Shown here one piece after another: positions 54,295-63,218 of a DNA stretch of 64,000 nucleotides. Under the pieces are notes generated by a model. It saw only the letters and a list, made by a program, of their open reading frames with translations, was not told where the DNA came from and searched no databases. The DNA is from Streptomyces pactum (GTDB taxonomy: Bacteria > Actinomycetota > Actinomycetes > Streptomycetales > Streptomycetaceae), in the NCBI RefSeq assembly GCF_016031615.1, contig NZ_JACYXC010000001.1:6324001-6388000 (forward strand), in the 5' to 3' direction. A program made the position numbers and the translations under genes. Numbering within the stretch: the first letter of the stretch is position 1; every line of letters begins with the position of its first letter.

Positions 54295-55323
54295 ATGACC
54301 GTACGAGTGGCCGTGGCCGGAGCGAGCGGGTACGCCGGGGGAGAGGTGCTGCGGCTGCTGGCCGCCCACCCGGAGGTGGAGATCGGCACCCTGACCGGTC
54401 ACGCGAGCGCCGGACAGCGCCTCGGCGCGCTCCAGCCCCACCTGTTCCCGCTGGCCGATCGCGTGCTGGAGCCCACCACCCCCGAGGTGCTCGCCGGGCA
54501 CGACGTGGTCTTCCTCGCGCTGCCGCACGGGCAGTCCGCGGCCGTCGCCGAGCAGCTCGGCGACGAGGTGCTGATCATCGACTGCGGGGCCGACTTCCGG
54601 CTCCGGGACGCCGCCGCGTGGGAGGCGTTCTACGGCTCCCCCCACGCGGGCACCTGGCCGTACGGGCTGCCGGAGCTGCCCGGGGCACGGGCCGCGCTGC
54701 GCGGCGCCCGGCGGGTGGCGGTGCCCGGCTGCTATCCCACCGCGGTGTCGCTGGCGCTCTACCCCGCCTACGCGGCCGGACTCGCCGAGCCCGAGGCGGT
54801 GGTCGTCGCCGCCTCCGGCACCTCCGGCGCGGGCAAGGCCCCCAAGCCGCACCTGCTGGGCAGCGAGGTGATGGGCTCGATGAGCCCGTACGGCGTCGGC
54901 GGTGTCCACCGGCACACCCCGGAGATGGTCCAGAACCTCTCCGCGGCGGCGGGGGAGCCGGTCGCCGTGTCCTTCACCCCCACCCTCGCCCCGATGGCCC
55001 GCGGCATCCTCGCCACCTGCAGCGCCAAGGCCAGGCCGGGCGTGACCGCCACCCGGCTCCGTGAGACCTACGAGAAGGCGCTGGCGGCCGAGCCGTTCGT
55101 CCGGCTGCTGCCCGAGGGCCGGTGGCCGGCCACCGCCGCCGTCCAGGGGGCCAACGCCGTCCAGCTCCAGGTCGCGCTGGACGAGGCGGTGGGCCGGATC
55201 ATCGCCATCAGCGCCATCGACAACCTCACCAAGGGCACCGCGGGCGGCGCGGTGCAGAGCATGAACATCGCCCTCGGCCTCCCCGAGGACACCGGACTTC
55301 CCATGATCGGAGTGGCACCGTGA
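54295..55323 (+). CDS. argC: N-acetyl-gamma-glutamyl-phosphate reductase
   Basis: A 342-residue enzyme that reduces N-acetylglutamyl phosphate to the semialdehyde, the third step of ornithine synthesis. The NADP-binding motif is VAVAGASGYAGGEVLRLL (~residues 5-22). The catalytic cysteine is in VAVPGCYPTAVSLALYP (~140-156), and the family segment GTSGAGKAPKPHLLGSE is present. ATG 54295 follows GAGGAGGGG. An in-frame ATG at 54271 would add eight residues read through the ARG-box region and ribosome-binding site. The stop overlaps argJ (GTGA). First gene of argCJBDR. Confidence 0.97.
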   Translation: MTVRVAVAGASGYAGGEVLRLLAAHPEVEIGTLTGHASAGQRLGALQPHLFPLADRVLEPTTPEVLAGHDVVFLALPHGQSAAVAEQLGDEVLIIDCGADFRLRDAAAWEAFYGSPHAGTWPYGLPELPGARAALRGARRVAVPGCYPTAVSLALYPAYAAGLAEPEAVVVAASGTSGAGKAPKPHLLGSEVMGSMSPYGVGGVHRHTPEMVQNLSAAAGEPVAVSFTPTLAPMARGILATCSAKARPGVTATRLRETYEKALAAEPFVRLLPEGRWPATAAVQGANAVQLQVALDEAVGRIIAISAIDNLTKGTAGGAVQSMNIALGLPEDTGLPMIGVAP

Positions 55324-56474
55324 GCGTCACGGCAGCACAGGGATTCACCGCGGCCGGCGTCGCCGCCGGAATCAAGAGCAACGGCAACCCCGACCTCGCC
55401 CTGGTGGTCAACAACGGGCCGCGCCTCGCCGCCGCCGGCGTCTTCACCGCCAACCGCGTCAAGGCCGCCCCGGTCCTCTGGTCCGAGCAGGTGCTCAAGG
55501 GCGGACAGGTCTCCGCGGTGGTCCTCAACTCCGGCGGCGCCAACGCCTGCACCGGCCCGCTCGGCTTCCAGGACACCCACGCCACCGCGGAGAAGGCCGC
55601 CGAGGTCCTGGGCCACAGCGCCGGTGAGATCGCCGTCGCCTCCACCGGCCTGATCGGCATCCGGCTCCCCATGGAGAAGGTGCTGTCCGGGGTGGAGAAG
55701 GCCGCCGGAGAGCTGTCCGCGCACGGCGGGGAGAAGGCCGCCATCGCCATCAAGACCACCGACACCGTGCACAAGACGGCCGTGACCCAGAGCCCCGCGG
55801 GCTGGACCGTCGGCGGCATGGCCAAGGGCGCCGGGATGCTCGCCCCCGGGCTCGCCACCATGCTCGTGGTGCTCACCACCGACGCGGACGTGGACGCCCC
55901 GGGCCTCGACACGGCACTGCGCGCCGCCACCGGCACCACCTTCGACCGGATCGACTCCGACGGCTGCATGTCCACCAACGACACCGTGCTGCTGCTGGCC
56001 TCCGGCGCCACCGGGGTGACCCCCGACCCGGACGAATTCGCCGAAGCGGTCCGCACCGTCTGCGACGACCTGGCACGGCAGCTCATCGGCGACGCCGAGG
56101 GCGCCTCCAAGGACATCCGCATCGAGGTGATCAACGCGGCCGACGAGCGCGAGGCTGTGGAGGTCGGCCGCACCATCGCCCGCAACAACCTCCTCAAGTG
56201 CGCCATCCACGGCGAGGACCCCAACTGGGGCCGGGTGCTCTCCGCCATCGGCACCACCTCCGCCACCTTCGACCCCGACCAGCTCAACGTCGCCATCAAC
56301 GACGTCTGGGTGTGCAAGAACGGCTCGGTCGGTGAGGACCGCGCCCTGGTGGACATGCGCTACCGCGAGGTGCGGATCACCGCCGACCTCGCCGCCGGCT
56401 CCGCGTCCGCGGTCATCTGGACCAACGACCTCACCGCCGACTACGTCCACGAGAACAGCGCCTACTCCTCATGA
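55320..56474 (+). CDS. argJ: Glutamate N-acetyltransferase/ornithine acetyltransferase
   Basis: A 384-residue protein that transfers acetyl from N-acetylornithine to glutamate, making the pathway cyclic. It is translated as a precursor that cuts itself before a threonine: KGAGMLAPGLATMLVVLTTD (~residues 177-196) holds the KGxGM...ATML site, with Thr-Met as the new N-terminus. An oxyanion-type STGLIG motif lies upstream (~residue 107). DPNWGRVLSAIG in the beta part is typical. No argA is seen in the window, so initial acetylation may also be done by ArgJ if bifunctional. Confidence 0.97.
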   Translation: MSVTAAQGFTAAGVAAGIKSNGNPDLALVVNNGPRLAAAGVFTANRVKAAPVLWSEQVLKGGQVSAVVLNSGGANACTGPLGFQDTHATAEKAAEVLGHSAGEIAVASTGLIGIRLPMEKVLSGVEKAAGELSAHGGEKAAIAIKTTDTVHKTAVTQSPAGWTVGGMAKGAGMLAPGLATMLVVLTTDADVDAPGLDTALRAATGTTFDRIDSDGCMSTNDTVLLLASGATGVTPDPDEFAEAVRTVCDDLARQLIGDAEGASKDIRIEVINAADEREAVEVGRTIARNNLLKCAIHGEDPNWGRVLSAIGTTSATFDPDQLNVAINDVWVCKNGSVGEDRALVDMRYREVRITADLAAGSASAVIWTNDLTADYVHENSAYSS

Positions 56475-57460
56475 ACACCCGCAAGCACACCGCCCTCCCC
56501 AAGGCCCGCATCCTGATCGAGGCGCTGCCCTGGCTGACCCGCCACCACGGCAAGACCGTCGTCATCAAGTTCGGCGGCAACGCCATGGTGGACGACGAAC
56601 TCAAGGCCGCCTTCGCCCAGGACGTCGTCTTCCTCCGGCACGCCGGAATCCGGCCCGTCGTGGTGCACGGCGGCGGCCCGCAGATCAGCGCCCAGCTCGA
56701 CCGGCTCGGCCTGGAGTCGGAGTTCAAGGCGGGGCTGCGGGTCACCACCCCGGAAGCCATGGACGTCGTCCGCATGGTGCTCGCCGGACAGGTACAGCGC
56801 GAACTGGTCGGCCTGCTCAACCGGCACGGCCCGCTCGCCGTCGGGCTCACCGGCGAGGACGGCCACACCATGACCGCCACCAAGCGGTACGCCGACATCG
56901 ACGGCGAACGCGTGGACATCGGCCGGGTCGGCGAGGTCACCGGCATCGACACCGGGGTGATCCAGGCCCTCCTCGACGACGGCCGCATCCCCGTGGTCTC
57001 CTCCATCGCCCGCAGCGCGGACGACGGACACGTCTACAACGTCAACGCCGACACCGCGGCCGCCGCCCTCGCCGCGGCCCTGGGCGCCGAGACGCTGATG
57101 GTCCTCACCGACGTGGAGGGCCTCTACGCCGACTGGCCCCACAGCGACGACGTCATCAGCCAACTCACCGCCACCGAGCTGGAGAAACTCCTCCCGGAGC
57201 TGGCCAGCGGGATGGTTCCGAAGATGGAGGGCTGCCTCCACGCGGTGCGCAACGGCGTCACCACCGCACGCGTACTCGACGGCCGGGTCCAGCACTCCAT
57301 CCTGCTGGAGATCTTCACCGACGAGGGCATCGGCACCATGGTCGTCCCGGACACCCCCACCCCGGCGGGACACCCCGGCCCGGCACGGCCGCACCCCGCA
57401 GCCACCACGGCCGGCGGCGGGCCGGCCGCCCACCCCGACACGGAGGATTCGCAGCCGTGA
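56471..57460 (+). CDS. argB: Acetylglutamate kinase
   Basis: A 329-residue amino-acid kinase that phosphorylates N-acetylglutamate. ATP and substrate motifs are VVIKFGGNAMVDDELK (~residues 25-40), PVVVHGGGPQIS, VTTPEAMDVVRMVLAGQVQR and YNVNADTAAAALAAALGAE; the ADIDGERVDIGRVG region is typical of arginine-sensitive forms. The ~20 C-terminal residues are Pro/His-rich and extend beyond the conserved fold. The ATG overlaps the argJ stop and the stop overlaps argD, so translation is coupled. Feedback inhibition by arginine is likely but not proven by sequence. Confidence 0.97.
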   Translation: MNTRKHTALPKARILIEALPWLTRHHGKTVVIKFGGNAMVDDELKAAFAQDVVFLRHAGIRPVVVHGGGPQISAQLDRLGLESEFKAGLRVTTPEAMDVVRMVLAGQVQRELVGLLNRHGPLAVGLTGEDGHTMTATKRYADIDGERVDIGRVGEVTGIDTGVIQALLDDGRIPVVSSIARSADDGHVYNVNADTAAAALAAALGAETLMVLTDVEGLYADWPHSDDVISQLTATELEKLLPELASGMVPKMEGCLHAVRNGVTTARVLDGRVQHSILLEIFTDEGIGTMVVPDTPTPAGHPGPARPHPAATTAGGGPAAHPDTEDSQP

Positions 57461-58662
57461 CCAACACCGAGCTGAAGCAGCGCTGGCAAGGCGCGCTGAT
57501 GAACAACTACGGCACCCCCCGGCTGCCCCTCACCCACGGTGAGGGCGTCCGGGTCTGGGACGCCGACGGCAAGGAGTACCTGGACTTCGTCGGCGGCATC
57601 GCGGTCAACTCCCTCGGCCACGCGCACCCCGCGGTGGTGCGCGCCGTCTCCGAACAGATCGCCACCCTCGGCCACATCTCCAACCTCTACATCGCCGAGC
57701 CCCCGGTGGCCCTCGCCGAACGGCTCCTCCAGCTCTTCGACCGTCCCGGCCGGGTCTACTTCGCCAACTCCGGGGCCGAGGCCGTCGAGGCCGCCGTGAA
57801 GATCGGACGGCGCACCGGGCGCACCCACATGGTCTCCACCACCGGCGGCTTCCACGGACGCACCATGGGAGCCCTCAGCCTCACCGGCCAGCCCGCCAAA
57901 CAGGGCCCCTTCCTCCCCCTGCTGGACGAGGTCACCCAGGTGCCGTACGGGGACGCCGACGCCCTCCGGGCAGCGGTCACCACCGACACCGCACTGGTGA
58001 TCATCGAACCCGTCCAGGGCGAGAACGGTGTCATCGTGCCGCCCGCCGGATACCTCGCCGCGGCCCGGGAGATCACCCGGGCCACCGGCACCCTGCTGGT
58101 CCTCGACGAGATCCAGACCGGCATCGGCCGCACCGGCCACTGGTTCGAGCACCAGGCACACGGTGTCGAACCGGACGTGGTGACCCTCGCCAAGGGGCTG
58201 GCCGCCGGCCTCCCGATCGGCGCCACCATCGCCTTCGGTCCCGCCGCCGAGCTGCTGACCCCCGGCCAGCACGGTTCAACCTTCGGCGGCAACCCGGTGG
58301 CCTGCGCCGCCGCGCTCGCGGTACTCGACACCATCGCGGCGGACGGCCTGCTGGACCAGGTCAAGCACACGGGGGAGCGGCTGCGGAACGGGATCGAGGC
58401 CCTCCGCCACCCGTTGGTCGGCCGGGTCCGCGGCTCCGGCCTCCTGCTGGGTATCGTGCTCACAGAGTCCCTCGCACAGCAGGTGCAGCAGGCGGCTCAG
58501 GACGCGGGACTCCTGGTGAACGCGGTCGCTCCGGACGTCATCCGGCTCGCACCGCCGCTCATCCTCGACGACACCGTCGTGGACGCCTTCCTCCAGGCCC
58601 TCCCCGCGGTCCTGGACGCCGCCCACGCCGCCGGGCGGACGGGACACGGGGAACGAGGATGA
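57457..58662 (+). CDS. argD: Acetylornithine aminotransferase
   Basis: A 401-residue class-III PLP aminotransferase that converts N-acetylglutamate semialdehyde to N-acetylornithine. Motifs are FVGGIAVNSLGHAHPAVV, YFANSGAEAVEAAVKIGRR, TTGGFHGRTMGALSLTGQ and LVLDEIQTGIGRTGHWFEHQ, with the Schiff-base lysine in VTLAKGLAAGLPIGA (~residue 251). HGSTFGGNPVACAAALAV closes the core. The GTG start sits in the argB stop (GTGA). The argR start lies 19 bases downstream. Confidence 0.97.
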   Translation: MTNTELKQRWQGALMNNYGTPRLPLTHGEGVRVWDADGKEYLDFVGGIAVNSLGHAHPAVVRAVSEQIATLGHISNLYIAEPPVALAERLLQLFDRPGRVYFANSGAEAVEAAVKIGRRTGRTHMVSTTGGFHGRTMGALSLTGQPAKQGPFLPLLDEVTQVPYGDADALRAAVTTDTALVIIEPVQGENGVIVPPAGYLAAAREITRATGTLLVLDEIQTGIGRTGHWFEHQAHGVEPDVVTLAKGLAAGLPIGATIAFGPAAELLTPGQHGSTFGGNPVACAAALAVLDTIAADGLLDQVKHTGERLRNGIEALRHPLVGRVRGSGLLLGIVLTESLAQQVQQAAQDAGLLVNAVAPDVIRLAPPLILDDTVVDAFLQALPAVLDAAHAAGRTGHGERG

Positions 58663-58681
58663 TCCGGAGACTGACGACACG

Positions 58682-59260
58682 ATGACCGAGGCGCAGCACA
58701 ACGAGCTACGGGACAGCCATGCGCGGGACGTCGCCGCCGCGACCCACGCGGCCGGACAGGCTGTGCCACAGACCCGCACCGCCCGCCACCGCCGGATCGT
58801 GGACATCCTCAACCGGCAACCGGTGCGTTCCCAGAGCCAGCTCGCCAAGCTGCTCGCCGACGACGGGCTCTCGGTCACCCAGGCGACCCTCTCCCGGGAC
58901 CTCGACGAGCTGGGCGCGGTGAAGATCCGCAACACCGGAGGTGAGCTGATCTACGCCGTGCCCAGCGAAGGCGGCTTCCGTACCCCCCAGGCGCCCCTGG
59001 GGGAGTCCGCCAAGGAAGAACGGATGCGCCGGCTCTCCGGTGAACTCCTCATCTCCGCCGAGGCGTCCGCCAACCTCGTGGTGCTCCGCACCCCGCCCGG
59101 CGCCGCCCAGTTCCTCGCCTCGGCGATCGACCAGGCGGAGCTGCACGACATCCTCGGCACCATCGCCGGGGACGACACCCTGCTGCTGATCAGCCGGGAC
59201 CCCGCGGGAGGGCAGGCGCTCGCGGACCACCTGCTGCGACTGGCCCAGAAGGCCCGCTGA
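58682..59260 (+). CDS. argR: Arginine repressor
   Basis: A 192-residue ArgR. The N-terminal ~30 residues are an extension; the winged helix spans ~32-100 (RHRRIVDILNRQPVRSQSQL and VTQATLSRDLDELGAVKIR, the recognition helix with the conserved Ser-Arg). The C-terminal hexamerisation and arginine-binding domain contains TPPGAAQFLASAIDQ and ILGTIAGDDTLLLI, with the GD motif for arginine. It represses arg genes when arginine is plentiful. It is the last gene of argCJBDR, so it should be autoregulated through the argC promoter. GGAGAC precedes the ATG. Confidence 0.97.
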   Translation: MTEAQHNELRDSHARDVAAATHAAGQAVPQTRTARHRRIVDILNRQPVRSQSQLAKLLADDGLSVTQATLSRDLDELGAVKIRNTGGELIYAVPSEGGFRTPQAPLGESAKEERMRRLSGELLISAEASANLVVLRTPPGAAQFLASAIDQAELHDILGTIAGDDTLLLISRDPAGGQALADHLLRLAQKAR

Positions 59261-59291
59261 CCACCCCGCCCGGCGCCATCCGGCCCGTCAT

Positions 59292-59311
59292 GCCTCCGGC
59301 GCGCCGGAGGC
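59292..59311 (+). terminator. Palindromic hairpin after argR
   Basis: A perfect 20-bp palindrome (arm GCCTCCGGCG) 31 bp after the argR stop. A second imperfect hairpin (CCCCCGGCGGGCC with GGCCCGCCCGGGG) follows at ~59327-59355. Together they probably end argCJBDR transcription. Confidence 0.7.
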
Positions 59312-59436
59312 GCCCCGCATTACCGCCCCCCGGCGGGCCGACGGCCCGCCCGGGGCGGCGTCCGCCAGGAGGAGCGCATTACGCCGTTCGGAGCCGTCCG
59401 CCCGCGCCCTGGGCGGCACGATGATCTCATAGGGGC

Positions 59437-59817
59437 ATGGCCGCAGAAGACGACGCAGGGCGGATCGAGGTGCGTCGCGTGTACGAGGACCCCCGGCCGG
59501 AGGACGGTGCCCGGGTGCTCGTGGACCGGCTCTGGCCACGCGGCCTGGCGAAGGACGCCGCCCGCCTCGACGCGTGGCTGAAGGACGCGGCCCCGTCCGC
59601 CGAACTGCGCCGCTGGTACGGGCACGTGCCCGAGCGGTACGAGGAGTTCGCCGCACGGTACCGGGCGGAGCTGGACGGACCGGCGGCCCGGGACGCGGTG
59701 GACGAACTGCGGCGGCTCGCCCACGGCGGGCCCCTGACCCTGCTGACGGCGACCCGGGACCTGTCGCACGCCCACACCGGGGTGCTGGCCGAGGTGGTCC
59801 GCGAACCCGGCCACTGA
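59437..59817 (+). CDS. DUF488-family protein
   Basis: A 126-residue protein with the DUF488 pattern: RRVYEDPRPEDGARVLVDRLWPRGL (~13-37, basic and acidic residues around a Trp-Pro), LRRWYGHVPERYEEFAARYR and LTLLTATRDLSHAHTGVL. The function of the family is unknown. It lies between argR and argG on the same strand but has its own short upstream region (AGGGGC before the ATG). No role in arginine metabolism is indicated. Confidence 0.92.
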   Translation: MAAEDDAGRIEVRRVYEDPRPEDGARVLVDRLWPRGLAKDAARLDAWLKDAAPSAELRRWYGHVPERYEEFAARYRAELDGPAARDAVDELRRLAHGGPLTLLTATRDLSHAHTGVLAEVVREPGH

Positions 59818-60107
59818 GCAGCCCCGGCGGACCCGCCGGGCCGCCGCCCATCCCTCGGCCCGCCGGCCGGCCCACCGGCTCCTCGGCACACCTCCCGCCG
59901 GCGCCCTCTCGCCTATGACCGGGCCGTGCCGCCGTGCGGATGATCCGCGGTCGCCGCACGGTCCGGTGGACGCTGTCCCGGAGCGGGCGCGGGCGGGCCG
60001 ACCCGTCCAGGTGCCCTCACCGGCGCCCCACCGCCGTCGCCACCGACGACCTCGCCGACGTCCTGACCAGGTGTTTTCGCCCGGCGCGCCGTCGCCCGGC
60101 GGTCGCG

Positions 60108-60160
60108 TTGACGAAACATACGGTGGAGTGCATAATTATGCCCATCAGTGCATGGAGCGT
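60108..60160 (+). promoter_or_regulatory. argG promoter with ARG box
   Basis: TTGACG (60108-60113), a 17-bp spacer and CATAAT (60131-60136) form a strong promoter. GCATAATTATGC (60130-60141) is a perfect palindrome over the -10, and the following ATGCCCATCAGTG block is nearly identical to that at argC. This is the expected layout of an ArgR-repressed promoter. Confidence 0.82.
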
Positions 60161-60172
60161 AAGGAGAAACCC

Positions 60173-61369
60173 GTGACCGAGCGCGTCGTACTCGCCTACT
60201 CGGGCGGTCTGGACACCTCTGTCGCCATCGGCTGGATCGCCGAGGAGACCGGCGCCGAGGTCATCGCCGTTGCCGTGGACGTCGGCCAGGGCGGCGAGGA
60301 CCTGGACGTCATCCGCAAGCGCGCCCTCGCCTGCGGCGCCGTGGAGGCCGAGGTCGCGGACGCCAAGGACGAGTTCGCCGACGAGTACTGCCTCCCGGCG
60401 ATCAAGGCCAACGCCCTCTACATGGACCGGTACCCGCTGGTCTCCGCGCTCTCCCGGCCCACCATCGTGAAGCACCTGGTGGCCGCCGCGAAGAAGCACG
60501 GCGCCTCCACCGTCGCCCACGGCTGCACCGGCAAGGGCAACGACCAGGTCCGGTTTGAGGCCGGCATCTCCTCCCTCGCCCCCGACCTCAAGTGCATCGC
60601 CCCGGTCCGTGACTACGCCATGACGCGTGACAAGGCCATCGCCTTCTGCGAGGCGAAGAGCCTGCCGATCGCCACCACCAAGAAGTCCCCGTACTCCATC
60701 GACCAGAACGTCTTCGGCCGGGCCGTCGAGACCGGCTTCCTGGAGGACATCTGGAACGCGCCGATCGAGGACATCTACGAGTACACCGCCAACCCGGCCG
60801 AGCCGCGTGAGGCCGACGAGGTGGTCATCTCCTTCAAGGAGGGCGTCCCGGTCGCCATCGACGGTCGCCCGGTCACCGTCCTCCAGGCCATCCAGCAGCT
60901 CAACGAGCGTGCCGGGGCCCAGGGCATCGGCCGCATCGACATGGTCGAGGACCGGCTGGTGGGCATCAAGTCCCGCGAGGTCTACGAGGCCCCGGGGGCG
61001 ATCGCGCTGATCACCGCCCACCAGGAGCTGGAGAACGTCACCGTCGAGCGCGAGCTGGCCCGGTACAAGCGCCAGGTCGAGCAGCGCTGGGGCGAGCTGG
61101 TCTACGACGGCCTGTGGTTCTCGCCGCTCAAGCGGGCGCTGGACGGCTTCATCAACGATGCCAACCAGCACGTCACCGGAGACATCCGGATGACGCTGCA
61201 CGGTGGCCGTGCCGTGGTCACCGGCCGCAAGTCGGCCTCCGCGCTGTACGACTTCAACCTCGCCACCTACGACACCGGTGACACCTTCGACCAGTCCCTC
61301 TCCAAGGGCTTCATCGAGATCTTCGGTCTCTCGTCCAAGATCGCGGCACGTCGTGACCTGAGCGCGTGA
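60173..61369 (+). CDS. argG: Argininosuccinate synthase
   Basis: A 398-residue enzyme that joins citrulline and aspartate using ATP. The PP-loop is VVLAYSGGLDTSVAIGWIAE (~residues 5-24). Substrate motifs are AHGCTGKGNDQVRFE (~116-130), ATTKKSPYSIDQNVFGRAVE and GGRAVVTGRKSASALYDF. GTG 60173 follows AAGGAG. A 12-codon leader frame (60138-60176) ends on a TGA that overlaps this GTG. It is followed by argH after 253 bp. Confidence 0.97.
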   Translation: MTERVVLAYSGGLDTSVAIGWIAEETGAEVIAVAVDVGQGGEDLDVIRKRALACGAVEAEVADAKDEFADEYCLPAIKANALYMDRYPLVSALSRPTIVKHLVAAAKKHGASTVAHGCTGKGNDQVRFEAGISSLAPDLKCIAPVRDYAMTRDKAIAFCEAKSLPIATTKKSPYSIDQNVFGRAVETGFLEDIWNAPIEDIYEYTANPAEPREADEVVISFKEGVPVAIDGRPVTVLQAIQQLNERAGAQGIGRIDMVEDRLVGIKSREVYEAPGAIALITAHQELENVTVERELARYKRQVEQRWGELVYDGLWFSPLKRALDGFINDANQHVTGDIRMTLHGGRAVVTGRKSASALYDFNLATYDTGDTFDQSLSKGFIEIFGLSSKIAARRDLSA

Positions 61370-61622
61370 CCCGGATCTGAGCACCTGGCGTCGCGGCGGT
61401 CCGGCCCGGGTGGCCGCCGCCGGCACACCAGCCGCCTCCTCGCCGACGTGCGCGGGGAGGCGGTGGTGCACCACCGCTCCGGTCCCGCACCCCGGTCACC
61501 CGCCGCGGCCCGTCGCTCCCGGTCACACCCCCCCCGGTCACCTCCTTGACTCCGGTCCACCCCTCCGGCCCACCTTTCCCTTCACGTCTCCCGCACCACA
61601 CGAAGAGAAGCGAGCAGCAGCA

Positions 61623-63050
61623 GTGAGCAGCAACAACGGTGATGTCCGGCTCTGGGGCGGACGCTTCGCGGACGGCCCGGCGGAGGCCCTGGCCAAGCTC
61701 TCGGCGTCCGTGCACTTCGACTGGCGGCTCGCGCCCTACGACATCGCCGGGTCCCGCGCCCACGCCCGGGTGCTGCACCGGGCCGGGCTGCTGACCGCCG
61801 ACGAACTGGAGCGGATGCTCGACGGGCTGGACCGTCTGGAAGCCGATGTCTCCTCCGGCGCGTTCGTCGGCACCATCGCCGACGAGGACGTGCACACCGC
61901 CCTGGAGCGCGGCCTGCTGGAGCGCCTCGGACCCGACCTGGGCGGCAAGCTGCGGGCCGGCCGGTCACGGAACGACCAGGTGGCCACGTTGTTCCGGATG
62001 TACCTGCGGGACCACGCGCGGACCATCGGCGGACTGATCGCCGACCTCCAGCAGGCGCTGGTGGACCTTGCCGAGGCCCACCCGGACGTGGCGATGCCGG
62101 GCCGCACCCATCTCCAGCACGCCCAGCCGGTGCTCTTCGCCCACCACGTCCTCGCCCACGTGCAGGCGCTCTCCCGGGACGCCGAGCGGCTGCGCCAGTG
62201 GGACGCCCGGACCGCGGTCTCCCCGTACGGCTCCGGCGCACTCGCCGGCTCCTCCCTCGGGCTGGACCCGGAGGCGGTCGCCGCCGACCTCGGATTCGAA
62301 CACGGCAGCTCGGCCAACTCCATCGACGGCACCGCCTCCCGGGACTTCGTCGCCGAGTTCGCGTTCATCACCGCCATGATCGGCGTCGACCTCTCCCGGA
62401 TCGCGGAGGAGGTCATCATCTGGAACACCAAGGAGTTCTCCTTCGTCACCCTGCACGACGCCTTCTCCACCGGGTCGTCGATCATGCCGCAGAAGAAGAA
62501 CCCCGACATCGCGGAGTTGGCGCGTGGCAAGTCCGGCCGTCTGATCGGCAACCTCACCGGGTTGCTGGCCACGCTCAAGGCCCTCCCGCTGGCGTACAAC
62601 CGCGACCTCCAGGAGGACAAGGAGCCGGTCTTCGACTCGATCGACCAGCTGGAGGTGCTGCTCCCGGCCTTCACCGGGATGATGGCCACGCTCACGGTGA
62701 ACCGGGAACGCATGGCGGAGCTGGCCCCGGCGGGCTTCTCGCTCGCCACTGACATCGCCGAATGGCTCGTCAAGCAGGGCGTGCCGTTCCGGGTGGCCCA
62801 CGAGGTCGCGGGGGAGTGCGTCAAGGAGTGCGAGGCGCAGGGCATCGAGCTGGACGAGCTGACCGACGAGCAGTTCGCCAAGATCTCCCCGCACCTCACC
62901 CCGGAGGTCCGCTCGGTCCTCAATGTCGCCGGGGCGCTCGCCGCCCGCAACGGCCGCGGGGGCACCGCACCGTCCGCCGTCGCCGTCCAGCTCGCGGAGG
63001 TCAAGGCCGACCTCGCCGAGCAGCGGACCTGGGCGGACGCGACCCGCTGA
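61623..63050 (+). CDS. argH: Argininosuccinate lyase
   Basis: A 475-residue member of the fumarase/aspartase superfamily that splits argininosuccinate into arginine and fumarate. Motifs are LWGGRFADGPAEALAKLSAS at the N-terminus, AGRSRNDQVATLFRMYLRD (~residues 114-132), MPGRTHLQHAQPVLFAHH with the catalytic His, and the signature GSSIMPQKKNPDIAELARGK (~282-301) with the catalytic serine loop. GTG 61623 has purine-rich sequence (GAAGAGAAGCGAG) upstream. No ARG-box-like palindrome is seen directly before it, so it may depend on readthrough from argG. Confidence 0.97.
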   Translation: MSSNNGDVRLWGGRFADGPAEALAKLSASVHFDWRLAPYDIAGSRAHARVLHRAGLLTADELERMLDGLDRLEADVSSGAFVGTIADEDVHTALERGLLERLGPDLGGKLRAGRSRNDQVATLFRMYLRDHARTIGGLIADLQQALVDLAEAHPDVAMPGRTHLQHAQPVLFAHHVLAHVQALSRDAERLRQWDARTAVSPYGSGALAGSSLGLDPEAVAADLGFEHGSSANSIDGTASRDFVAEFAFITAMIGVDLSRIAEEVIIWNTKEFSFVTLHDAFSTGSSIMPQKKNPDIAELARGKSGRLIGNLTGLLATLKALPLAYNRDLQEDKEPVFDSIDQLEVLLPAFTGMMATLTVNRERMAELAPAGFSLATDIAEWLVKQGVPFRVAHEVAGECVKECEAQGIELDELTDEQFAKISPHLTPEVRSVLNVAGALAARNGRGGTAPSAVAVQLAEVKADLAEQRTWADATR

Positions 63051-63072
63051 CCCCAGGGCGGGGTCGCGACGT

Positions 63073-63093
63073 ACCGCCCGTGTGCGGGGCGGT
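63073..63093 (+). terminator. Small hairpin after argH
   Basis: ACCGCCC (63073-63079) pairs with GGGCGGT (63087-63093) around a 7-nt loop, 23 bp after the argH stop. Short and without a U-tract. Confidence 0.45.
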
Positions 63094-63181
63094 GGCATGC
63101 CGACCTGTGGGAGGGTCGCGGCGTACGGACCGGTCGCGACCCGGCAGGAGGAGGCCGGATACAGCAGGCGCGAGCAAAGCT

Positions 63182-63212
63182 TGAGACGTCTGTGTCTCAG
63201 GCGGCTTATGAT
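63182..63212 (+). promoter_or_regulatory. TetR operator/promoter
   Basis: TGAGAC (63182-63187) and GTCTCA (63194-63199) form an inverted repeat with a 6-bp centre over the -35 region. TATGAT (63207-63212) sits six bases before ATG 63219, giving a leaderless, probably self-repressed transcript. Confidence 0.7.
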
Positions 63213-63218
63213 CGTCGC

